A DNA stretch of 41,118 nucleotides from Actinomycetes bacterium (GTDB taxonomy: Bacteria; Actinomycetota; Thermoleophilia; Gaiellales; Gaiellaceae). This document shows positions 17,582-25,539 of this stretch, in pieces. The notes under the pieces are model-generated. The model saw only the letters and a list, made by a program, of their open reading frames with translations. It ran no database searches and was not told the origin of the DNA. Within the stretch, counting starts at the first letter, position 1. Every line of letters starts with the position of its first letter. The position numbers and the translations under genes are program-made. The stretch spans positions 1 through 41,118 of the forward strand of contig JAUVPB010000002.1 of the NCBI GenBank assembly GCA_030598925.1, read 5' to 3'.

Positions 17582-18922
17582 CTACTCACGCTCCGTGGCG
17601 GCCGCGCTTGCGCGATTCGCCGGCTCGCCGCGCGTCAGGCCGCTCGCGCGCCTGAGCGTCTCGTAGGCCTCGGCATGTCTGCCCTGCTCGTTGAGGAACT
17701 CCGCGTAGGCATGGAGCGTGTCGGCGAGGTACTTGACCGGCGCCGCCTCGAGCGACTCGATTGCGTGGCTGAAACAGTGACCTGCAAGGTCCTGCTCGCC
17801 GAGGTCGGCGTACACCTGCGCGAGCGTCCGCCAACAGGTGCCGGCATCGTCGGCGTCGACGGCGCCGTTGTCAAGTTCGTCGAGGGCGCTCAGCGCCAAC
17901 TGCTTCGCCTCGTCGGCCCGTCCGGCATGCGCCGCGTAGCGGGCGCGCTCGACAGTGAGGCTCGTGAGATAGCCGGGAGCGGCGCTGTTCCGATACAGCA
18001 GCTCTGCTGTGTCGAGGTGCGGGAGGGCTCCGCTGGCGTCGTTCTGGTCGAGCAGCGCGGAAGCCAGCGCCTCATGCGCCGATGCGAGGTGGAAATGATC
18101 CTCGGTTCCCTCGAGTAGCGCAATCGCTCGCTTGCAGTACGCGACGGTCAGCTCTGGGGAGCCGTCGACGCTGTTGAGGCGTGCAAGCGACCAGTAGAGC
18201 CGGATACGGGCATACGTGTCTCCGAGCCCGTCCGCGCGTTGGATCGCACTCGCGAGTACTTCGTGCGCCGACGCGAGGTTCCCGCAATCGGTGAACGCGT
18301 AGCTCAGGTCGACGGCGAATCGCACGTAGAGCGCGTCATCGACGATGTCCATGCCGGTGATCTCGTCGAGGCAGGACTGGAGGAGCGCCACGGCCTCCGT
18401 TGCCCGTCCCAGAGATGCGAGCGAGCGGCCGGCCGTTGCGTAGAGATCGGGCCGCGCGGCGACCGCCGGACGGGCGGTAGCCGGGATAGCTTCGAAACGC
18501 TGGACCGCCCCGTCGTGATCTCCGAGTGCGGTCGCTGCGAGTATGAGCCCGGCCTCCGCTCGGCCCATCGTCTCCGCGTCGCCCAGCGCGCGTGCCTGCT
18601 CGAGCGTGCGTTCGAAGGCTGGGACAGCAGTGGCGACGCTGCCAAGGCGGAGCTCGAGCTCGGCGTCCAGGATCGCTGTGTCACGAGCGCTCGTCGTCGC
18701 GCCGGTCTCGAGGTACTCAACACTGACACCGAGCTTGTTCGCGAGGGTTCGAAGGGCCTTGTGCGACGGCGCGCGCCTGTCTCGCTCGAGGTACGAGACG
18801 TAGCTCGTCGACACGCCCTCGCCGCTCAGATCGTCCTGCGAGAGACCCCGCTCACGCCTCAGGCGACGCAGCCGCTGTCCGACGGTCTCCTGTTCGCTGG
18901 GCCGAGACACATCCAGCATCAT
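17582..18922 (-). CDS. XRE-family HTH regulator with C-terminal TPR repeats (RRNPP-like architecture)
   Basis: MMLDVSRPSEQETVGQRLRRLRRERGLSQDDLSGEGVSTSYVSYLERDRRAPSHKALRTLANKLGVSVEYLETG, then about 350 aa of A/L-rich TPR-like helical repeats. Confidence 0.88.
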   Translation of the reverse strand: MMLDVSRPSEQETVGQRLRRLRRERGLSQDDLSGEGVSTSYVSYLERDRRAPSHKALRTLANKLGVSVEYLETGATTSARDTAILDAELELRLGSVATAVPAFERTLEQARALGDAETMGRAEAGLILAATALGDHDGAVQRFEAIPATARPAVAARPDLYATAGRSLASLGRATEAVALLQSCLDEITGMDIVDDALYVRFAVDLSYAFTDCGNLASAHEVLASAIQRADGLGDTYARIRLYWSLARLNSVDGSPELTVAYCKRAIALLEGTEDHFHLASAHEALASALLDQNDASGALPHLDTAELLYRNSAAPGYLTSLTVERARYAAHAGRADEAKQLALSALDELDNGAVDADDAGTCWRTLAQVYADLGEQDLAGHCFSHAIESLEAAPVKYLADTLHAYAEFLNEQGRHAEAYETLRRASGLTRGEPANRASAAATERE

Positions 18923-18974
18923 GGCGCGCTCTCTGCCTCGGGTCAAATCTGCGTCGAGTCTGAAGTCGTGTCGT

Positions 18975-18987
18975 CCGGAGCCTCCGG
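18975..18987. promoter_or_regulatory. 13-bp palindrome CCGGAG-C-CTCCGG, candidate operator
   Basis: Perfect 6-1-6 inverted repeat in the divergent intergenic region. Confidence 0.35.
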
Positions 18988-19028
18988 GATCATTTCTCGC
19001 CACCAAAGTCACAAAGGAGGAATGACGT

Positions 19029-19124
19029 ATGTGGAGGATTCTCGCGTCGAAGAGGTACCCGCTGCTTGTTGCGGTAGCCGTCGGGGTGGCGGCGGTTGCG
19101 GGATCGTTCAGGTGGGGCCCGTAG
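19029..19124 (+). CDS. 31-aa small hydrophobic peptide MWRILASKRYPLLVAVAVGVAAVAGSFRWGP, putative pro-pheromone or small membrane protein
   Basis: AAAGGAGG at 19013-19020, 8-nt spacer, ATG, 31 codons, TAG, then terminator-like hairpin; divergent from the XRE-TPR gene. Confidence 0.65.
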   Translation: MWRILASKRYPLLVAVAVGVAAVAGSFRWGP

Positions 19125-19142
19125 GCGCTCTGTCCATGCGCG

Positions 19143-19182
19143 TTGATGGGAGGCCCGCCGGCGAGCGGGCCTCTCGCATCAA
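19143..19182 (+). terminator. strong hairpin TTGATG-G-GAGGCCCGC-CGGCGA-GCGGGCCTC-TCG-CATCAA
   Basis: Perfect 9-bp GC stem with outer 6-bp arms, 19 nt after the small ORF stop. Confidence 0.5.
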
Positions 19183-19232
19183 GGGGGTAGTGGGCGAGGG
19201 CGGGTCGGCGTCCGGGGCCGGGACCGGCCGCG

Positions 19233-20003
19233 TCAGCTTCCGTTGCCCGCGAACAGTCCGAACGCGGCTCCAGCCGGATCTGCAAGTACCGCGATCCGAC
19301 CAACCTCCGGAATATCGTCCGGGCCCATGTACACGGTTGCCCCAAGTTCTTCGGCGCCCGCGACGGTCAGGTCGATGTCATCGACGGCGATGTAGGTCAT
19401 CCAGCGTGGACGTGCGTCAACGCCGGGTGGGACCGCCATGAGTCCGGCGGCGTCTCGACCGTCGGTCTTGAAGAGGTTGTAGGGCGTCTCGCCGATTGGC
19501 CAGGTTTCGGCACTCCAGCCAAGCAAGTGCCCGTAGAACGACTTGGCGGCCTCGACATCGGTCGTCAGCAGCTCGTCCCAGGCGAAGGCTCCTTTCGGCG
19601 CAGGCCGCTCCGGCTGGCCGGGCCCGTCGCCGAACTGCTGGATCACGGCGAACGCCGCCCCTTGCGGGTCGGCAAGGACAGCGAATCGACCGACTTCTGG
19701 GATGTCGGTTGGTGGTAGATGGACGGTTCCACCGATCGCTTCGGCGCGGCCCACGGTGGCGTCGACATCCTCGACAACGACGTACCCGGTCCAGTGCGGC
19801 TGCATCTCCATCTGCGGTTTGACGAAGCCCCCCTGATGCGTGTCGCCGTTCTTGATCATGGGATACTCCATCTCGCCCGGTTTCCAGAGTTCAAGCTGCC
19901 AGCCGAGGAGCTGTGTGTAGAAGGCCGTGGCCACATCCGGGTCGTCCGAGGCGTGGTCGTGCCAGACGAAATGCCCGACCGCCGTCGTCGTTGGAGTGCT
20001 CAT
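19233..20003 (-). CDS. VOC (glyoxalase/bleomycin resistance) family protein, two domains
   Basis: GHFVWHDHASDDPDVATAFYTQLLGWQLELW and a second repeat GAFAWDELLTTDVEAAKSFYGHLLGWSAETW. Confidence 0.9.
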   Translation of the reverse strand: MSTPTTTAVGHFVWHDHASDDPDVATAFYTQLLGWQLELWKPGEMEYPMIKNGDTHQGGFVKPQMEMQPHWTGYVVVEDVDATVGRAEAIGGTVHLPPTDIPEVGRFAVLADPQGAAFAVIQQFGDGPGQPERPAPKGAFAWDELLTTDVEAAKSFYGHLLGWSAETWPIGETPYNLFKTDGRDAAGLMAVPPGVDARPRWMTYIAVDDIDLTVAGAEELGATVYMGPDDIPEVGRIAVLADPAGAAFGLFAGNGS

Positions 20004-20072
20004 CAAACCCTCCTCGTCTCTTCTTGTCGGCAGCCTACGCCTCCTAGCGGCCCCGTGCGGCCAGGGTGCGCG

Positions 20073-20123
20073 AGCGAGCCCGCGACGGGCGTCTTCAATC
20101 CGCCTCACAGGCGCGGGCTCGCT
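20073..20123. repeat. 12-bp perfect inverted repeat AGCGAGCCCGCG / CGCGGGCTCGCT (27-nt spacer)
   Basis: 20073-20084 and 20112-20123, in the gap between VOC (-) and hemA (+). Confidence 0.8.
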
Positions 20124-20211
20124 ACTCTGACCTGGGGCTTGGGTCGGGAAGGTCAGGTGCGGCCCGGCGGCTGGAGCGTCGCCCGCGAGTCTGGCGAAGG
20201 AGTGTGGAGAG

Positions 20212-21486
20212 GTGACGGACTACGACGCGGTTTTCGCCTCCGCTATCGCGGAGCTCAGGGCTGAGGGTCGGTATCGGACATTCGTCGAGCTCGATCGCCA
20301 CGACGCGGAGTTCCCACATGCGAGCCGCATGCCGGGCCCCTGGACCGACGAATCTGGAGCGCCCCAAGACACCGTTGTCTGGTGTAGCAACGACTACCTG
20401 GGCATGGGCGAGCATCCCGTCGTGCTCGACGCAATGGAGCGGGCGGTGCGTTCTGCAGGCGCCGGCTCAGGTGGCACGCGCAATATCTCTGGTACGAGCA
20501 CCGACCACGTGGAGTTGGAGCGCGAGCTCGCGAGTCTGCATGCCAAGGACGCGGCGCTGGTCTTCACGTCGGGCTATGTGGCCAACGAGGCCGCTCTCTC
20601 GAGCCTGGCGTCGGGCTTGCCAGGGTGCGTGGTGCTCTCGGACGAGCGAAACCACGCGTCGATCATCGCCGGCATCCAGCAGAGCCAAGCAGAGAAACGC
20701 ATCTTCTCCCACAGCGACATGGCGGATCTCGAGCGGCAGCTAAACGTGATCGTGCCCGAGCGGCCCAAGATCATCGTGTTCGAGGCGATCTATTCGATGG
20801 ACGGCGACGTAGCCCCTGTCGAGGCGATCTGCGATCTGGCGGAGCGTTACGGAGCGCTGACGTACCTCGACGAGGTCCATGCCGTCGGCATGTACGGCGA
20901 GACGGGAGCGGGCATCGCCGAGAGGGAAGGACAAGCCGCGCGGGTCGATGTGATCCAGGGCAGTCTCGCGAAGGGCTTCGGGGTGATGGGCGGCTACATC
21001 GCGGCCTCGTCGCCCCTGATCGACTTTGTGCGCTCGACCGCGCGGGGCTTCATCTTCACGACCTCACTGCCTCCCGCCCTGGCGGCCGCGGCGACGGCAA
21101 GCGTCCGCTACGTACGCCGGTACGGGACGGACGACCGGCAGCTCCTGCAACAACGCGCCGAGCGCCTGACGACCCTTCTTGTCGAAGCAGGGCTTCCGGC
21201 CATGAGCTCCGAGTCACACATCGTTCCGATTCTCGTTGGCGACCCGGTCCTGTGCGAGCGGGTCTCGCGCGCGTTGATGTTCGAGCATGGCGTCTACGTC
21301 CAGCCGATCAACTACCCGACGGTTCCGCGGGGCACCGAGCGGCTTCGCCTCTGCCCGACCCCGAAGCACACCGAGCGTCATGTTGACGAGCTTGTCGCCG
21401 CTCTGAACGATGTCTGGAGCCGGCTCGTCATGGAAGGCCCGCTCGAGACTCCGATTCAGGCCCTAGGCTCGGTCGGTCGAGCCTAA
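20212..21486 (+). CDS. hemA: 5-aminolevulinate synthase (Shemin-type, PLP alpha-oxoamine synthase)
   Basis: [21 protein letters not shown]...[50 protein letters not shown]...[12 protein letters not shown]...[36 protein letters not shown]. Confidence 0.9.
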   Translation: MTDYDAVFASAIAELRAEGRYRTFVELDRHDAEFPHASRMPGPWTDESGAPQDTVVWCSNDYLGMGEHPVVLDAMERAVRSAGAGSGGTRNISGTSTDHVELERELASLHAKDAALVFTSGYVANEAALSSLASGLPGCVVLSDERNHASIIAGIQQSQAEKRIFSHSDMADLERQLNVIVPERPKIIVFEAIYSMDGDVAPVEAICDLAERYGALTYLDEVHAVGMYGETGAGIAEREGQAARVDVIQGSLAKGFGVMGGYIAASSPLIDFVRSTARGFIFTTSLPPALAAAATASVRYVRRYGTDDRQLLQQRAERLTTLLVEAGLPAMSSESHIVPILVGDPVLCERVSRALMFEHGVYVQPINYPTVPRGTERLRLCPTPKHTERHVDELVAALNDVWSRLVMEGPLETPIQALGSVGRA

Positions 21487-22491
21487 GCGCCGCCGAACGC
21501 TCGCCGCTTCGCCCTGCCACGCTGCGAATTCGCGAAACGGGAGGAAGCCCATCTGCTCGTTGATCGCAAGGATCGTCGCGTTCGAGTCGGCATTCCACGA
21601 GTCCAGGTAGCGAACCTCGCGTCGGTCCGCTCGGAGGCGTTCGAACATCGTCGCCTTGAGCAGCCGGCCGAGGCCTAGGCCGCGATAGGAGGGCAGCACG
21701 ACCGTTGTCCATTGCTCGGCGCGCGTCGGCCTGTGCTCGTTGACGAGGATCTCAGTCACAGCAGCGACCGCATCCGTCGAGGGCTCGAGGGCCAGCAGCA
21801 CCCAGGGTTCGTGGCCGCTGTCAAGCCACACGCGGTCTCTCTCCAGCATGTAGGTCGGGTCGAACTTCCAGTCCTCGATGTCAAGGTCGCCTGTTGGTGC
21901 GTCATTCAGTCCCGTCTCCGCGTCGGCGTAGTGCGTCCGGTACAGCTCGGGACAGACGCCGCGCCAGAAAACGAGCTCGAAGCGCTTCGCATCGGCGTCG
22001 TCGTCGTCGATCCAACGACGCATCAGGAGCGCGTCAGTCTGATCGAGATCGGCGCGGACCACCCGCTCGACGTAGCGCTGCCTCAGGCCCATGGTCGTCC
22101 AGAACCCGGCGCACGCCTGCGTGGTCGGAGCCCAGCCAACAAGCGACGCGCGCTGGTCGGCGTCCGCGAGGTCGAGGACTGCAGCTAGCAACCGGCGTGC
22201 GATTCCACGCCGTCGCAGGGAGGGGTCGACGAATATCTCGCACTCCGCAAGATGGCGATTGGCGCCGACGAAGAAGCGTTCGACACCTGCGAGACCCGCA
22301 GCGCGGCCAGCGTCGTCGCGCGCGACGAACCAGTCGGATCTCTGCAGGTCACTGCCGGGATGGAGGTGGCGCTGCCGAAGCTCGTTGAGACCGATCGGAT
22401 CGTCACCCGGCGGCAGATCCGCCTCGCAGCGATTCCAGAGCAGAAGTACGTCGTCCCCGGCCTCGCTTGCCGCTAGCCGCTCGATTAGCAC
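21463..22491 (-). CDS. GNAT family N-acetyltransferase (two GNAT-like halves)
   Basis: [25 protein letters not shown] and [29 protein letters not shown] start inferred. Confidence 0.8.
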   Translation of the reverse strand: MLIERLAASEAGDDVLLLWNRCEADLPPGDDPIGLNELRQRHLHPGSDLQRSDWFVARDDAGRAAGLAGVERFFVGANRHLAECEIFVDPSLRRRGIARRLLAAVLDLADADQRASLVGWAPTTQACAGFWTTMGLRQRYVERVVRADLDQTDALLMRRWIDDDDADAKRFELVFWRGVCPELYRTHYADAETGLNDAPTGDLDIEDWKFDPTYMLERDRVWLDSGHEPWVLLALEPSTDAVAAVTEILVNEHRPTRAEQWTTVVLPSYRGLGLGRLLKATMFERLRADRREVRYLDSWNADSNATILAINEQMGFLPFREFAAWQGEAASVRRRLGSTDRA

Positions 22492-22568
22492 TGTGGGTTC
22501 CCCGACGTGATCGGATCGAGGGCCGGCGTCTCCCCGCTCGCGGGGGAAGGGCTTTCGCAAAGCATGTG

Positions 22569-23060
22569 CTAGTCGGCGCGCTCGGGTACCCGGACGTCAA
22601 CCGTGGCGCCGCCCCAGCCGTTGGCGAGATCGCGCGCCTCGATCGTTACGACTTCGACTCCTTCGGGGACCTCGACACCATCCAGAGATCGCGTAAACGG
22701 CTGCTCGCCCGCGTGATCGTGCAAGAGCTCGCGGACGCCGTACACGCTGCCGTCGGGGCCCCTGACGCGCCAAGCATCGGCGTAGCGGTCCGGGCTGTCG
22801 TACGGTGAGCTCACGGTCACGTCGAAGCGCAGGTCGTCTGCACCCTCGCGGCTTGCCGTCGCGGCAACGACATCAGGAAATGCGTCCTCGGCTGGGGCGG
22901 CCGGCGGCGCAGCCACCGATTCCTGGCTCGGGGTCACCGGCTCGGCGCTCGTCCCCTCAGCAGCCTCGTCAGCGTCGCCTCCGCAAGGCCGCTGCGCCCA
23001 GTACGAACAGGACGACCAAGATGAGCAGGCGTCTGATGTGTCTCAGCTCGTTCTCGCTGA
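22569..23060 (-). pseudogene. putative secreted/lipoprotein gene with an apparent frameshift at the signal peptide/lipobox junction
   Basis: Frame A: HIRRLLILVVLFVLGAAALRRRR*; frame B continues from CGGDADEAAEGTSAEPVTPSQESV... to VDVRVPERAD; removing one T from GCCTTGCGG fuses them as ...VLGAAACGGDADE. Confidence 0.4.
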
Positions 23061-23077
23061 CGGCGCCGGGCCGGAGC

Positions 23078-24454
23078 CTACGAAGCTGAAGCGCCCACGC
23101 TCGGAAGCTCGCCGAGCGCCCGGTCGACATCCTGCTGCGAGTACTCGAAGTCGGGCAGTTGGCCTGACAGGTACGCGTCGTAGGCGGACATGTCGAAATG
23201 GCCATGCCCGCAGAGGTTGAACGCGATCGTCTTCTGCTCTCCCGATTCTCTGCAGGCGAGCGCCTCGTCGATCGCAGCTCGGATCGCGTGGGACGCCTCG
23301 GGCGCAGGCATGATCGCTTCGGTGCGAGCAAATGTCATCGCCGCTTCGAATACCGGGTTCTGCGGAACGGCTCTGGCCTCGATCAGGCCCTGATCGAGGA
23401 GCGCGCAGACGATAGGCGCCATGCCGTGATAACGGAGCCCGCCCGCGTGCACGGGAGCAGGAATGAACGAGTGCCCGAGCGTGTACATCTTGATGAGGGG
23501 CGTCGTCATCGCCGTGTCGCCGAAGTCGTAGACGTACTGGCCCTTCGTAAGCGTTGGGCAGGCGCTCGGCTCGACCGCAACGATGCGCGTCTGCTTTCCA
23601 TCGACGATGTTGTCGCGCACGAAGGGAAGCGCGAAACCGGCGAAGTTCGAGCCACCGCCGGCACAACCGATCACGACGTCGGGATACGCTCCCGCCTGCT
23701 CGAACTGCTTCTGCGCCTCGAGCCCGATCACGGTCTGATGCATGAGGACGTGGTTGAGAACTGACCCGAGGCTGTACTTGACGGTGCCGCCGCTCGTCGC
23801 TGCCGTCTCGACCGCCTCGGAGATTGCGATCCCAAGCGAGCCGGGCGAGTCGGGGTCGTCGGCGAGCACGTTCCTTCCGGCCTGCGTGCGCTCGGACGGG
23901 CTCGGTGAGACCTGCGCACCGAACGACTCGATCAGGTTGCGCCGGTAGGGCTTCTGGTCGTACGACACGCGGACCATGTAGACGTCACAGGGCAGGTCGA
24001 AGAACGAGCACGCCATGGCGAGTGCGCTGCCCCACTGGCCGGCGCCGGTCTCGGTCGCGAGGCCTTGGACGCCTTCGGCCTTGTTGTAGTAGGCCTGTGC
24101 TACGGCTGTGTTCGGCTTGTGTGAGCCGGCAGGTGAGACACCCTCGTACTTGTAGAAGATGCGAGCCGGCGTGTCGAGTGCGGCCTCGAGGCGGCGGGCG
24201 CGAAAGAGCGGCGTCGGTCGCCACAAGCGATACACGTCGCGGATGGCGTCCGGGATATCGATCCAGCGCTCCTGGCTCACCTCCTGCCCGATTAGCTCCA
24301 TCGGAAAGAGCGGTGCGAGGTCGTCCGGCCCGATTGGCTCGCCCGTGCCCGGATGAATAACGGGAGGAAGAGGGGTCGGCAGATCGGCCTGGATGTTGTA
24401 CCAGGCGGTTGGAATGTCGTCCTCGTCCAGCAAGAATTTCACCTGCTCGCCCAC
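23078..24454 (-). CDS. trpB: TrpB-like PLP-dependent enzyme (TrpB2 type)
   Basis: [32 protein letters not shown]...[12 protein letters not shown]...[23 protein letters not shown]; matches the long TrpB2 (TIGR01415) layout. Confidence 0.9.
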   Translation of the reverse strand: MGEQVKFLLDEDDIPTAWYNIQADLPTPLPPVIHPGTGEPIGPDDLAPLFPMELIGQEVSQERWIDIPDAIRDVYRLWRPTPLFRARRLEAALDTPARIFYKYEGVSPAGSHKPNTAVAQAYYNKAEGVQGLATETGAGQWGSALAMACSFFDLPCDVYMVRVSYDQKPYRRNLIESFGAQVSPSPSERTQAGRNVLADDPDSPGSLGIAISEAVETAATSGGTVKYSLGSVLNHVLMHQTVIGLEAQKQFEQAGAYPDVVIGCAGGGSNFAGFALPFVRDNIVDGKQTRIVAVEPSACPTLTKGQYVYDFGDTAMTTPLIKMYTLGHSFIPAPVHAGGLRYHGMAPIVCALLDQGLIEARAVPQNPVFEAAMTFARTEAIMPAPEASHAIRAAIDEALACRESGEQKTIAFNLCGHGHFDMSAYDAYLSGQLPDFEYSQQDVDRALGELPSVGASAS

Positions 24455-24535
24455 GGAAAGCTCCTTCCTTGTCGCTGTATCTCTATCGAGACGGCCACCT
24501 GAGCGTACCGCGGCCAGCGTTGCGCCCGAGCAGGC

Positions 24536-25507
24536 TCAGCCGGCGTCGTCAGCCCGTGGGGTTGTGCGTCCGTGTAGCTCGGTCACCTCGGCCAGCGTCG
24601 GCATCGCCTCGGCGCAGAGCAGGCGCGACGCGACGATCGCGCCGGCCGTGTTGGCGAACCGCACGGCCTCAACGAGATCCCAATCCTCCAGGAGGCCATG
24701 GCATAGAGCTCCGCCAAAGGCATCACCGGCGCCAAGCCCGCAGACGACCTCGATCGAGACGGGAGGTACGAGCTCTCGGCGGCCGTCGGCGAGCGCGACG
24801 AGAACGCCATCGGCGCCGAGCTTGACAATGGCGGCCGCAACGCCACGATCGATCAGACGGTCGGCCGCCTCGTCCGGTTCTGCGCTGCCGACGGCGATCT
24901 CGCACTCCTCGCGATTACCGACGGCTATCGACGCGTACTCGACGGCTGCGCCGATTTCCCGCGACGCGTCGGCGGTGCTCGGCCAGAACATCGGGCGGTA
25001 GTCGAGGTCGAGGATCGTGTGCTGCCGGCGTGTTCGCGCCTCGAGCATCGAGAGCACGGTGGATCGGCTGGGCTCCTCGCTGAACCGCGACCCGGCGATC
25101 CACAGGATCGGGGCGGCGTTCGTCGCCGCATGATCGAGATCAGCGGATCGCAGGTTCATGTCCGGCGCCCGCGGGTAGCGGTAGAAGATGAGGCGAGGGC
25201 TGTCCGGCGGGTCCAGCTCTGCGAACACGATCGGTGTCGGCAGCTCCGGGTCGACGCTGACGAAGCGGGTGTCTACGCCGAACTGTCCTTCGAGCGCCCC
25301 GCGGACGTAGCTACCGAATGCGTCGTCGCCCACACGGGTGATGACGGCGGCCCGGCGCCCGAGGCGGGCAGCCGCGACAGCGACGTTCGTCGCCGTTCCA
25401 CCCACCGACTTCGCGAACGTCTTGACCCCGGCGATTGGAACGTTCGCCTGCTCCGGGTAGAGATCGACGCTGACGCGACCGACGGTGATGAGCTCGAGTT
25501 CAGCCAT
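24536..25507 (-). CDS. iolC: PfkB family carbohydrate kinase, 5-dehydro-2-deoxygluconokinase-like
   Basis: LITVGRVSVDLYPEQANVPIAGVKTFAKSVGGTATNVAVAAARLGRRAAVITRVGDDAFGSYV...FAELDPPDSPRLIFYRYPRAPDMNL; start ATG at 25507. Confidence 0.82.
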   Translation of the reverse strand: MAELELITVGRVSVDLYPEQANVPIAGVKTFAKSVGGTATNVAVAAARLGRRAAVITRVGDDAFGSYVRGALEGQFGVDTRFVSVDPELPTPIVFAELDPPDSPRLIFYRYPRAPDMNLRSADLDHAATNAAPILWIAGSRFSEEPSRSTVLSMLEARTRRQHTILDLDYRPMFWPSTADASREIGAAVEYASIAVGNREECEIAVGSAEPDEAADRLIDRGVAAAIVKLGADGVLVALADGRRELVPPVSIEVVCGLGAGDAFGGALCHGLLEDWDLVEAVRFANTAGAIVASRLLCAEAMPTLAEVTELHGRTTPRADDAG

Positions 25508-25539
25508 CAGGGGGCTGCCGTGGCGGCGGCGCCTACCGG

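Noticed and set aside
19022-19441. Alternative ATG at 19022 (MTYVEDSRVEEVPAACCGSRRGGGGCG...) in the 18239..19441 frame
   Set aside because: Only 1 nt from the Shine-Dalgarno, composition resembles a shadow frame, and it would run through the hairpin at 19143-19182; the ATG at 19029 has optimal spacing and a sensible hydrophobic peptide.
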